A stretch of 5,543 bases of DNA from NCBI GenBank assembly GCA_947453585.1, contig CANGHQ010000146.1, positions 1 through 5,543 on the forward strand. The letters run 5' to 3'. The notes beneath the pieces were generated by a model. It was given only the letters and a program-made list of their open reading frames with translations. It did not search any database and was not told the DNA's origin. Numbering within the stretch: position 1 is the first letter of the stretch; every line of letters begins with the position of its first letter. Of this stretch, positions 1 through 5,262 are shown in pieces. Origin of the DNA: Burkholderiales bacterium (lineage in GTDB: Bacteria > Pseudomonadota > Gammaproteobacteria > Burkholderiales > Burkholderiaceae_C). The translations under genes and the position numbers were made by a program.

Positions 1-443
1 ATGCCAATGGCGCGCGCGGCTTCAATGCTGTCGTCCAGCGTCACGCTGTTGGGGTAGATGTAGAGGTGGTCGCTGCTGGTGGTGCAGCCGCTGAGCAGCA
101 GCTCGGCCATGGCGACCTGGGTGCTGGTGTAAATCATGTCGGGCGTGAGCCCCCCCCAGATCGGGTACAGGCCGCGCAGCCAGCCAAACAGCTCGGCGTT
201 TTGCACCGCCGGAATCGCCCTTGTGAGCGACTGGTACATGTGGTGGTGGGTGTTCACCAGCCCCGGCACCAGCAGGTGGTGGCGCGCGTCGATCACCGTG
301 TCCGCCGTGTGCGGCAGCGTGTGCACCGGGCCGATGGCGGCAATCTGCCGGTCGCGCACCAGCACCGAGGTGTTGTGCAACTCGCTGCGCGCATCGTCTT
401 GGGTGGCCACCGTGTGGGCGTTGTGGATGAGCAGGGTGGACAT
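1..443 (-). CDS. 8-oxoguanine deaminase / AtzB-like amidohydrolase, N-terminal part (partial at window edge)
   Basis: The minus-strand frame opens at ATG 443-441 and runs off the left edge after 147 codons without a stop; the family is usually about 440-460 residues, so this is roughly the first third. It begins MSTLLIHNAHTVAT, typical of the small beta-sandwich of the amidohydrolase superfamily, then reaches VPGLVNTHHHMYQSLTR at residues 59-75. The His-x-His there (H66, H68) is the usual first metal-binding pair. It continues with AELFGWLRGLYPIW (83-96), AMAELLLSGCTTSSDHLY (111-128) and LDDSIEAARAIG. This run is what I know from 8-oxoguanine deaminases and related hydroxydechloroatrazine ethylaminohydrolase-like enzymes: zinc-dependent cytosolic hydrolytic deaminases of oxidised purines or triazines. 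Substrate cannot be fixed from the N-terminus; other guanine/cytosine deaminase-like relatives remain possible. No clear Shine-Dalgarno precedes the ATG. The gene diverges from the next one. Confidence 0.85.
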   Translation of the reverse strand, partial: MSTLLIHNAHTVATQDDARSELHNTSVLVRDRQIAAIGPVHTLPHTADTVIDARHHLLVPGLVNTHHHMYQSLTRAIPAVQNAELFGWLRGLYPIWGGLTPDMIYTSTQVAMAELLLSGCTTSSDHLYIYPNSVTLDDSIEAARAIG

Positions 444-526
444 GCGGGCATTGTGCCGCAGCGCTTTGCTTTATCGGGCCGCGCAGGTGTCTAATTCGCC
501 CATCCCCCGCTTTAAAGCCGCAAGCC
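444..526. promoter_or_regulatory. divergent intergenic region with -10-like boxes close to both start codons
   Basis: These 83 bp separate two divergent genes and must hold both promoters if they are transcribed separately. On the minus strand CACAAT (455-450) lies 6 nt before the deaminase ATG; on the plus strand TTTAAA (511-516) lies 10 nt before the ligase ATG. Each matches four or five positions of the sigma70 -10 box. Neither has a convincing -35 box at 16-18 nt, and neither gene has a clear Shine-Dalgarno. If these boxes are used, transcripts would start at or within a few bases of the start codon (leaderless or nearly so). This is an inference from spacing only. Confidence 0.3.
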
Positions 527-1858
527 ATGCCCGACGCCACGCCCCCAGCAACTACGCTCCCCTCCGGCGTCTTCCAGACCCAGGAGCTGCCGCTGGGAAG
601 TTCGGCAGACGTGCTCAACCACGCCTGTTTTTGCCGCACGCTGGCGCCTGAGCGCTTGCACAGCCTGATGCCAGACCTTACGCAGTCGCATCCGCACCTC
701 TTTTCGGCGACCGCCGTGTTTTTGACCCAGGCCACCGAGCAACAAATCGCCGCTACCGTGCAGGCCCTGGAGCAGGTGATGGCCTTGCCCGGCTACCAAG
801 CCCAAGCCCTGGCGCGCGCCCCAGCCATTGCGCGCAAGGCCTTTGGCCCGCTGGGCGTGTGCACGGGCTACGACTTTCACCTGGGGGACGAGGGCCCCCG
901 GCTCATCGAGATCAACACCAATGCCGGCGGCCTGTTGCTCAACGCCGCGCTGGCCCGCGCACAAGTGGCCTGCTGCGAGGCGATGGACTGGGCCTTTTTG
1001 CCCAAAGCGCCCGCAGACCCGCTAGAGCAAGCCGTATTCACCATGTTCCTTGCCGAATGGCGTTTGCAGCGCGGCGAGGCGCCGCTGCGCAGCGTGGCCA
1101 TCGTGGACGATGCGCCCGATACCCAGTATTTGGCGCCTGAATTTGCCATGTTTGTCCAGTTGTTTGAACAGCACGGCGTGCGCGCCATGGTGGTGGACGC
1201 CGCAGCGCTGCAATGGGTGGACGGCGTGTTGCAGCACGAAGGCGCGGCCATCGACATGGTCTACAACCGCCTGACCGACTTTGCCCTGAGCGAGCCCCAG
1301 CACGCCGCCCTGCGCGGCGCTTATGAGGCGGGGGCGGCGGTGGTGACGCCCCACCCGCATGCGCACGCGCTGTACGCGGACAAGCGCAACCTGGTGGCCC
1401 TGAGCGACGACGCCATGTTGGCCCAGTGGGGCGCCGCCGCCGCCGACCGCCAGTTGCTGCAAGCCGCTGTGCCCGCCACGCAGTCGGTGGTGCCCGCGCA
1501 CGCTGACGCACTGTGGGCCCAGCGCCGCCAGCTCTTTTTCAAGCCAGTGGCGGGCTACGGCGGCAAGGCCGCCTACCGGGGCGACAAGCTGACCAAGCGC
1601 GTGTGGGCCGACATCTTGGCGGGCGACTTTGTGGCCCAAGCCCTGGTGCCGCCCAGCGAGCGGCTGATTGAGGTGGACGGTGCCCTGAGCGACCTGAAGT
1701 TTGACGTGCGCGCCTATACCTACGCCGGCGAGGTGCAACTGCTGGCCGCTCGCATGTACTCCGGCCAGACCACCAATTTCCGTACCCAGGGCGGCGGCTT
1801 TGCGCCGGTGATGGTGGTGCCAGACATCGCCATTCAGAGGGCCCGGCTGGAGCGGTGA
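527..1858 (+). CDS. uncharacterised ATP-grasp-like ligase, motifs in circularly permuted order
   Basis: A 443-residue soluble protein with no signal peptide or membrane segment. I do not recognise a named family member, but it carries ATP-grasp-like motifs. Residues 113-135 contain TGYDFHL and then LIEINTNAGG, like the GvD...EvNxxPG end of RimK/glutathione-synthetase-type ATP-grasp domains. Residues 338-346, FKPVAGYGG, look like the ATP-binding lysine and glycine-rich lid loop. Residues 393-397 (DVRAY) and 408-427 (AR, then TTNFRT and GGGFAPV) look like the metal/nucleotide Asp-Arg and Asn-x-x-x-GG elements. In an ordinary ATP-grasp the EvN motif comes last; here it comes about 210 residues before the lysine, suggesting circular permutation. 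A middle part has VYNRLTDFAL (245-254) and TPHPHAHALYADKRNL (274-289). Expected chemistry is ATP-dependent carboxylate-amine or peptide ligation, substrate unknown. Start chosen at ATG 527; weak ribosome binding site. The kinase gene follows after 96 bp. Confidence 0.75.
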   Translation: MPDATPPATTLPSGVFQTQELPLGSSADVLNHACFCRTLAPERLHSLMPDLTQSHPHLFSATAVFLTQATEQQIAATVQALEQVMALPGYQAQALARAPAIARKAFGPLGVCTGYDFHLGDEGPRLIEINTNAGGLLLNAALARAQVACCEAMDWAFLPKAPADPLEQAVFTMFLAEWRLQRGEAPLRSVAIVDDAPDTQYLAPEFAMFVQLFEQHGVRAMVVDAAALQWVDGVLQHEGAAIDMVYNRLTDFALSEPQHAALRGAYEAGAAVVTPHPHAHALYADKRNLVALSDDAMLAQWGAAAADRQLLQAAVPATQSVVPAHADALWAQRRQLFFKPVAGYGGKAAYRGDKLTKRVWADILAGDFVAQALVPPSERLIEVDGALSDLKFDVRAYTYAGEVQLLAARMYSGQTTNFRTQGGGFAPVMVVPDIAIQRARLER

Positions 1859-1940
1859 GCGGACACGTCGCGAATGGGCGCACTACCGCCGGGCTCTAGG
1901 CACTCCGGCGCTGTGCCGCCGGGTGCAAGCCCCAGCGCTC

Positions 1941-1946
1941 TATCAT
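1941..1946 (+). promoter_or_regulatory. possible -10 box (TATCAT) just before the glycerate kinase start
   Basis: TATCAT lies 8 nt upstream of ATG 1955 in the 96-bp gap after the ligase gene. It matches four or five positions of the sigma70 -10 box and stands out in an otherwise GC-rich stretch, which also has two CCGCCGGG direct repeats upstream. No clear -35 box and no Shine-Dalgarno are seen. If used, transcription would start at about the A of the start codon, giving a leaderless kinase mRNA. It also argues for the start at 1955 over the in-frame ATG at 1874, since the intervening 27 codons would cover the box. Spacing-based inference only. Confidence 0.3.
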
Positions 1947-1954
1947 CCGGCGCT

Positions 1955-3271
1955 ATGACTTTTGCCACCGACCCCAGCGCTTTTTTGCAAACCCTGTTTC
2001 AGGCGGCGGTAACGCGCGCACTGCCGCTGCACAACACGGCGGCGTTTTTGCCACCTCCGCCCAAAGGCCGCACCCTGGTGCTGGGCGCGGGCAAGGCCGG
2101 TGGCGCCATGGCGCAGGCGGTCGAAGCGCTGTGGCCGACGGATGCGCCCCTCTCGGGCCTGGTAGTTACGCGCTACGGCCACACGCCACCGCGCCCGGCG
2201 GGCCTGGCCGCGCGCATTGAAGTGGTGGAAGCCGCCCACCCCGTGCCCGACGCCGCAGGGCTGGACGCAGCGCAGCGCATATTGGCGCTCACCCAGGGGC
2301 TGACGGCAGACGACTTGGTGCTGTGCCTGATCTCAGGCGGCGGCTCAGCCCTGCTCACGCTGCCCGCGCAGGGCCTGAGCCTGCAAGACAAACAACGGAT
2401 CAACCAACAGTTGCTGGAGAGCGGCGCCCACATTGGCGAGATGAACTGCGTGCGCAAACACCTTTCGCGCATCAAGGGCGGGCGCCTGGGCGCGGCCTGC
2501 GCACCCGCGCGGGTGGTGACGCTGACCATCAGCGATGTGCCCGGTGACGACCCGTCCACCATCGCCAGCGGCCCCACGGTGGCCGACGCCAGCACCTGCG
2601 CTGACGCGCTGGACATCTTGCGCCGCTACGGCATTGAAGTGCCGAAGGCGGTAGAAATCGCTTTGCAGGCGGGCACGCTAGAAACGCCCAAGCCCGGCGA
2701 CGCCGCATTTGCCGGCCACGGCTTGCACTTGATCGCCACGCCGCAGCAAAGCCTGCAAGCCGCTGCCGACGCGGCGCGCGCGGCGGGCATTGCCGCCTAC
2801 ATCCTGAGCGACGAAATAGAAGGCGAATCGCGCGAAGTGGCCAAGGTGCACGCAGCCATGGCACGCGCGGTGGCCAAAGGGCAGGGCGCCTTTCAAAAGC
2901 CCTGTGTGATTTTGAGCGGCGGCGAAACCACGGTGACCATTCGCCCGCGCGCACCCGGCTCCCCTGACACGCCGAAGGGCCGGGGCGGACGCGCAGGCGA
3001 GTTTTGCATGGGCCTGGCGCAGGCACTACAAGGCATGGACGGCGTCTGGGCGCTGGCCGCCGACACCGACGGCATTGACGGCGTGGAAGACAACGCCGGC
3101 GCCCAAGTCGCGCCCGACACCCTGGCCCGCGCCGCAGCGCTGGGCCTTAAGATCACGGACTATTTGCAGCGCAACGACGCCTACGGCTATTTTTCTGCGC
3201 TGGGCGATCTGGTGGTGACCGGCCCCACGCACACCAATGTGAATGACTTCAGGGCGGTGCTGGTGGTGTAG
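1955..3271 (+). CDS. ttuD: glycerate 2-kinase, MOFRL family (TtuD/GckA type; often annotated hydroxypyruvate reductase)
   Basis: A 438-residue cytosolic enzyme expected to phosphorylate D-glycerate with ATP to 2-phosphoglycerate, feeding glyoxylate- or tartrate-derived carbon into glycolysis. Older annotation calls this family hydroxypyruvate reductase. Seen in order: GAGKAGGAM (44-52) with the conserved lysine K47, CLISGGGSALL (124-134), RKHLSRIKGGRL (167-178), TISDVPGDDPSTIASGPT (191-208), LSGGETTVT (320-328), GRGGRAGEF (342-350), and the C-terminal MOFRL domain from about 367 with DTDGIDG, NDAYGYFSALGD and TGPTHTNVND. Length is normal and nothing essential is missing. GRGGRAGEF differs from the GRGGRNQE form seen in animal relatives. 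Start: ATG 1955 gives the usual N-terminus; the same frame is open to ATG 1874, but those 27 extra residues are Pro/Gly/Ser-rich and unlike the family. The gene ends 26 bp from the convergent hipA. Confidence 0.9.
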   Translation: MTFATDPSAFLQTLFQAAVTRALPLHNTAAFLPPPPKGRTLVLGAGKAGGAMAQAVEALWPTDAPLSGLVVTRYGHTPPRPAGLAARIEVVEAAHPVPDAAGLDAAQRILALTQGLTADDLVLCLISGGGSALLTLPAQGLSLQDKQRINQQLLESGAHIGEMNCVRKHLSRIKGGRLGAACAPARVVTLTISDVPGDDPSTIASGPTVADASTCADALDILRRYGIEVPKAVEIALQAGTLETPKPGDAAFAGHGLHLIATPQQSLQAAADAARAAGIAAYILSDEIEGESREVAKVHAAMARAVAKGQGAFQKPCVILSGGETTVTIRPRAPGSPDTPKGRGGRAGEFCMGLAQALQGMDGVWALAADTDGIDGVEDNAGAQVAPDTLARAAALGLKITDYLQRNDAYGYFSALGDLVVTGPTHTNVNDFRAVLVV

Positions 3272-3281
3272 GGTGGGCCAC

Positions 3282-3295
3282 GAGCCCGTCGGCTC
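3282..3295. terminator. small hairpin between convergent ttuD and hipA, weak terminator candidate
   Basis: GAGCC (3282-3286) and GGCTC (3291-3295) form a perfect 5-bp stem with a 4-nt loop, in the 26 bp between the two convergent stop codons. Its position suits a shared bidirectional terminator. The stem is short and no T-run follows on either strand, so intrinsic termination would be weak; it may be chance or need Rho. Confidence 0.3.
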
Positions 3296-3297
3296 TA

Positions 3298-4626
3298 CTA
3301 AGCTTGTGCGCTGCTAGGCAAGCTGCCCCTTTGGAACAGCGCTGCATGCTCGCGCGTGCCTTGAAACACGGCGCGCGCCAGTTCTCTGGGAAAGTCGGCT
3401 GGCAAACGCTGCTCTACGGCACTGAGCGCAGCGTCTAGGCGCTGCACCATGGCACGCATGGCGTCCCAGGCGCCAACTACGCCGCTGCGCTGGGCCAGCG
3501 CTTTCCAGTGGCGGTACTGGATTTCTGCCAATTTGTAATGCGCTGTCTTGCCGCGCACGGCCATAGCCAGCTTGGTTTTGGGGTAGGGCAAGGCGTGCGG
3601 ACCCGTGCCCATAAGCGGCCAGGCCGAGAGCACGTCGTACAAAGGTGTCATGCGGTAGCGCCCGCCAGGCAGCACAAAAAGAGAAAAGTTTTTGGCGTGG
3701 CCGTCAATGGCGGCCAGACACCAAAAGAGCAGCTGGGCGCACAAAAAGTTGCGCCCATCGTCATGGAACGCTTCACCGCCCCTGAGCACATCCAGACAGG
3801 CCTCCATGCCGGGGCCACCCCGTTGCTCGTATTTTTGGTCGCTTGCGACGCCTTTGGCCTGGCAAAAGTCTTCTTGCGGCAGTCGGGCAATCCAGGCGGA
3901 GTGCTGCCAGCTTCGGTCAAAACGGGTGACCACCAGCGCCCGGCGCGCGCCAAAGTCCTGCATCTGGCACTGTGCGGCGGGCAAGCCCACGGCGTGCAAA
4001 ATTTGGTTGCACAGCCATTCGTTCTCAACAGACAGCCGTAAATCAAGGTTGCGCCCCGGCGTGATGCCGATGGGCGGCTTGAGAATGTGCGTGGTGGGCG
4101 TGGCGCCCAAGGGCCGGCACCATTGGCCGTTCACTTGCAGCAGAGCGGTTTTCTCTTGCGCCCCAGCAATGGACAAACGGAACGCTTCTTCCTCATCTTG
4201 CGCCCCGAGGCCGGTCCGCGAGCCCAGCGCGGCCAGGTGGTTTTCAATTTGCGTGGGCGTCAGGGGCTCGTACTTCAGTTGGTCAAAACCCTCGGGGCTC
4301 TCGCCCGGTGGCAGCAATTGCACCGCACCCACGCAATCCCGCCCCACCGCCTGCAAGAGTGCAAAAGCGTCTGTGCTCTTGGTGCGAAAGCGCGCGCCAA
4401 TGCGCTTGCGAATGCCATCGCTATCGGGCAGCAGGTTGTCAAAATAGTTGCGTACCGCGTCGCCTTCCAGGCGGTTGTCTGCGGTAAATGGCAGCGACAA
4501 AGAAAGCGGACGGCTGCGCGCCGACGCGCGCCAGGATGGCGCATAGTCCAGGCGGTGAGCGCCGGTGCGCCCGACGCTCCACGTGCCCACCCATTCGCCG
4601 TTCATCCAGATGGCAAGCGCTCCCAT
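3298..4626 (-). CDS. hipA: HipA serine/threonine kinase toxin, type II toxin-antitoxin system
   Basis: A 442-residue protein, close to the 440 of E. coli K-12 HipA, the persistence kinase that phosphorylates glutamyl-tRNA synthetase and halts translation; whether the target is the same here is inference. Seen in order (numbered from ATG 4626): IWMNGEWVG at the start, RPLSLSLPF (39-47), NYFDNLLPDS (60-69), GRDCVGAVQLLP (95-106), LSIAGAQEKTALL (151-163) whose S152 matches autophosphorylated Ser150, THILKPP (179-185) with ATP-binding K182, RLPQEDFCQ (248-256), IDGHAKNFS (307-315) with catalytic D308, and PLYDV (328-332) with metal-binding D331. All key residues are present, so it looks active. 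ATG 4626 is chosen because AGGTGA sits 6 nt upstream and the ATG overlaps the hipB TAA as TAATG; a GTG at 4632 in frame is too close to that site. Base composition is visibly less GC-rich than the flanking ttuD. Confidence 0.95.
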   Translation of the reverse strand: MGALAIWMNGEWVGTWSVGRTGAHRLDYAPSWRASARSRPLSLSLPFTADNRLEGDAVRNYFDNLLPDSDGIRKRIGARFRTKSTDAFALLQAVGRDCVGAVQLLPPGESPEGFDQLKYEPLTPTQIENHLAALGSRTGLGAQDEEEAFRLSIAGAQEKTALLQVNGQWCRPLGATPTTHILKPPIGITPGRNLDLRLSVENEWLCNQILHAVGLPAAQCQMQDFGARRALVVTRFDRSWQHSAWIARLPQEDFCQAKGVASDQKYEQRGGPGMEACLDVLRGGEAFHDDGRNFLCAQLLFWCLAAIDGHAKNFSLFVLPGGRYRMTPLYDVLSAWPLMGTGPHALPYPKTKLAMAVRGKTAHYKLAEIQYRHWKALAQRSGVVGAWDAMRAMVQRLDAALSAVEQRLPADFPRELARAVFQGTREHAALFQRGSLPSSAQA

Positions 4627-4907
4627 TACCACTCACCTTTGACGTCCATAGGGGACGTGAGGGTTACGGCTTGCGCTTTGTCGGTCTGCACGCGCGCGTC
4701 GCGCAAGACCAGGTTCACGTCCAATACTCTCAGCAATTCCAGCAGTTGCCCTGCGCTGACTGCAGCGGGATTGCGCTCAATGGCCGCGATGCGTGACTGG
4801 GAGACGCCGAGCTTGAGCGCCAGCGCCGCCTGGCTGAGCTGGCGGGTCTTGCGCAGGGAGCGTAGCTGCGGCGCGAGCTGGTTCGGGAGGGAAATCAGAT
4901 AGTCCAT
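4626..4907 (-). CDS. hipB: HipB antitoxin, Cro/C1-type helix-turn-helix repressor
   Basis: A 93-residue partner of HipA, expected to dimerise, bind and neutralise the kinase and repress the operon (E. coli HipB has 88 residues). Residues 1-20 align by eye with the E. coli start through a shared P-x-QLA element. LRSLRKTRQLSQAALALKLG (15-34) followed by VSQSRIAAIE (35-44) is a standard helix-turn-helix; ELLRVLDVNLVL (57-68) is the dimerisation strand region. The tail is polar and ends Gly-Glu-Trp; E. coli HipB also ends in Glu-Trp, and its flexible C-terminal tail is known to be needed for Lon degradation. ATG 4907 is chosen because it gives the matching N-terminus. A GTG at 4919 is in frame and would add four residues (codons GTG GTA ATT GCC). 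Neither start has a strong Shine-Dalgarno. The stop overlaps the hipA start by one base. Confidence 0.92.
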   Translation of the reverse strand: MDYLISLPNQLAPQLRSLRKTRQLSQAALALKLGVSQSRIAAIERNPAAVSAGQLLELLRVLDVNLVLRDARVQTDKAQAVTLTSPMDVKGEW

Positions 4908-4916
4908 GGCAATTAC

Positions 4917-4935
4917 CACTTAAAAATAATAAGTG
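4917..4935. repeat. inverted repeat CACTT-N9-AAGTG in the hipB leader
   Basis: CACTT (4917-4921) and AAGTG (4931-4935) are perfect 5-bp arms around a 9-nt AT-only centre. It sits between the predicted transcription start and hipB ATG, so it could act as a further operator half-site pair or a leader hairpin. Short arms make chance a real possibility. Confidence 0.3.
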
Positions 4936-4943
4936 AATATTAT
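4926..4943. repeat. second overlapping inverted repeat in the hipBA promoter
   Basis: ATAATA (4926-4931) and TATTAT (4938-4943) form perfect 6-bp arms around 6 nt, reusing the left arm of the main operator. Its centre lies near the predicted transcription start. It could be a second HipB site for cooperative binding, or merely a consequence of the AT-rich composition. Confidence 0.35.
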
Positions 4944-4958
4944 CATTCTGGGATAATA
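4938..4958. promoter_or_regulatory. candidate HipB operator: perfect inverted repeat over the -10 box
   Basis: TATTATC (4938-4944) and GATAATA (4952-4958) are perfect 7-bp inverted arms around a 7-nt centre (ATTCTGG). The dyad covers the predicted -10 box and part of the spacer, where a bound dimer would block RNA polymerase. The known E. coli hip operator is TATCC-N8-GGATA; this site shares the TATC...GATA core, but the spacing between those cores is 7 here rather than 10. The assignment to HipB is inference from position and symmetry. Confidence 0.6.
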
Positions 4959-4966
4959 AAATGCAA
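4939..4966 (-). promoter_or_regulatory. candidate sigma70 promoter of hipBA
   Basis: On the minus strand TTGCAT (4966-4961) and GATAAT (4944-4939) are separated by 16 nt. The -10 matches five of six consensus positions; the -35 matches only TTG firmly. Transcription would begin near 4932, leaving a leader of about 25 nt before hipB ATG 4907. The stretch is strikingly AT-rich in a GC-rich window, which fits a strong, repressible promoter. Confidence 0.55.
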
Positions 4967-4985
4967 TTATTGCTTTAGGGTGATA

Positions 4986-5041
4986 TTGCAAGCTGCGCCC
5001 GAACGTCGGCACGGGCAAGCGTTGCAGAAGTCCGCTTGCAA
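4986..5041. repeat. 8-bp inverted repeat flanking the hipBA-upstream GC-rich spacer
   Basis: TTGCAAGC (4986-4993) and GCTTGCAA (5034-5041) are perfect inverted copies 40 nt apart, with a related GCAAGC at 5015-5020 between them. They bracket the short GC-rich spacer between the hipBA promoter and the terminator. No transposase or target duplication is seen, so function is unknown. Confidence 0.3.
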
Positions 5042-5069
5042 AAAAGGCCTCAAAAGAGGCCTTTTTTTT
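5040..5069. terminator. strong bidirectional intrinsic terminator
   Basis: GGCCTC (5046-5051) and GAGGCC (5056-5061) form a perfect 6-bp GC-rich stem with an AAAA loop, preceded by six A and followed by eight T. It therefore has a U-tract in both directions, and A-T pairing lengthens the stem to 12 bp. On the minus strand it lies 16 nt after the stop of the small gene at 5086, so it most likely ends that transcript and shields the hipBA promoter from read-through. Confidence 0.9.
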
Positions 5070-5085
5070 GGGGAATGCGCCGCCG

Positions 5086-5244
5086 CTATTTCGCGCTTGG
5101 CGTGCCGCTGGGCGCAGCAGCTCTCTTTTGGTTGAACTTCTGCGCCGCTTCTGAGAGCTTGCGCTTGCGCTCCACGTTGAGGCGTTCTGCCTCGGCGCGG
5201 GTGTTCTTTTTCATGTGGGGGTCTTTGCCGAATACGCCTGCCAT
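5086..5244 (-). CDS. small basic protein, 52 residues, unknown function
   Basis: The frame starts at ATG 5244-5242 and ends with TAG 5088-5086. It has a good ribosome binding site, AAAGGAAA (5259-5252), with AGGA 9 nt from the ATG. The protein starts MAGVFGKDPHMKKNTRAEAE and is rich in Lys and Arg in its middle (RLNVERKRKLSEAAQKFNQK, residues 21-40), which looks helical and could contact nucleic acid or a partner. The tail is Ala/Pro/Ser-rich and ends Ser-Ala-Lys. No signal peptide, membrane segment or cysteine. It begins 18 nt after the stop of the upstream partial gene and is followed by the strong terminator, so the two are probably one operon with this gene last. I do not recognise the family. 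Support comes from ribosome binding site, spacing and terminator rather than homology. Confidence 0.7.
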   Translation of the reverse strand: MAGVFGKDPHMKKNTRAEAERLNVERKRKLSEAAQKFNQKRAAAPSGTPSAK

Positions 5245-5262
5245 AGTGATATTTCCTTTGTG

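Noticed and set aside
22..735. Long minus-strand frame of 237 codons crossing the deaminase and the ligase start
   Set aside because: It is low-complexity (Arg/Ala/His-rich) and conflicts with two frames whose proteins show clear family motifs, so it is a shadow of GC-rich coding sequence.
1022..1738. Minus-strand 238-codon frame inside the ligase gene
   Set aside because: It is antisense to a gene with ATP-grasp-like motifs and its translation is His/Gly/Val-rich with no recognisable domain.
1890..1930. Two CCGCCGGG copies in the ligase-kinase gap as a possible regulator site
   Set aside because: Eight-base GC-only direct repeats are expected by chance in such a GC-rich region and have no dyad symmetry between them.
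1874..1954. Upstream ATG extending the glycerate kinase by 27 residues
   Set aside because: The extra residues are Pro/Gly/Ser-rich and unlike the family N-terminus, and the -10-like TATCAT lies within them.
3508..4447. Plus-strand frames antisense to hipA (177 and 251 codons)
   Set aside because: HipA on the other strand is unmistakable over its full length; these frames show no motifs and lack ribosome binding sites.
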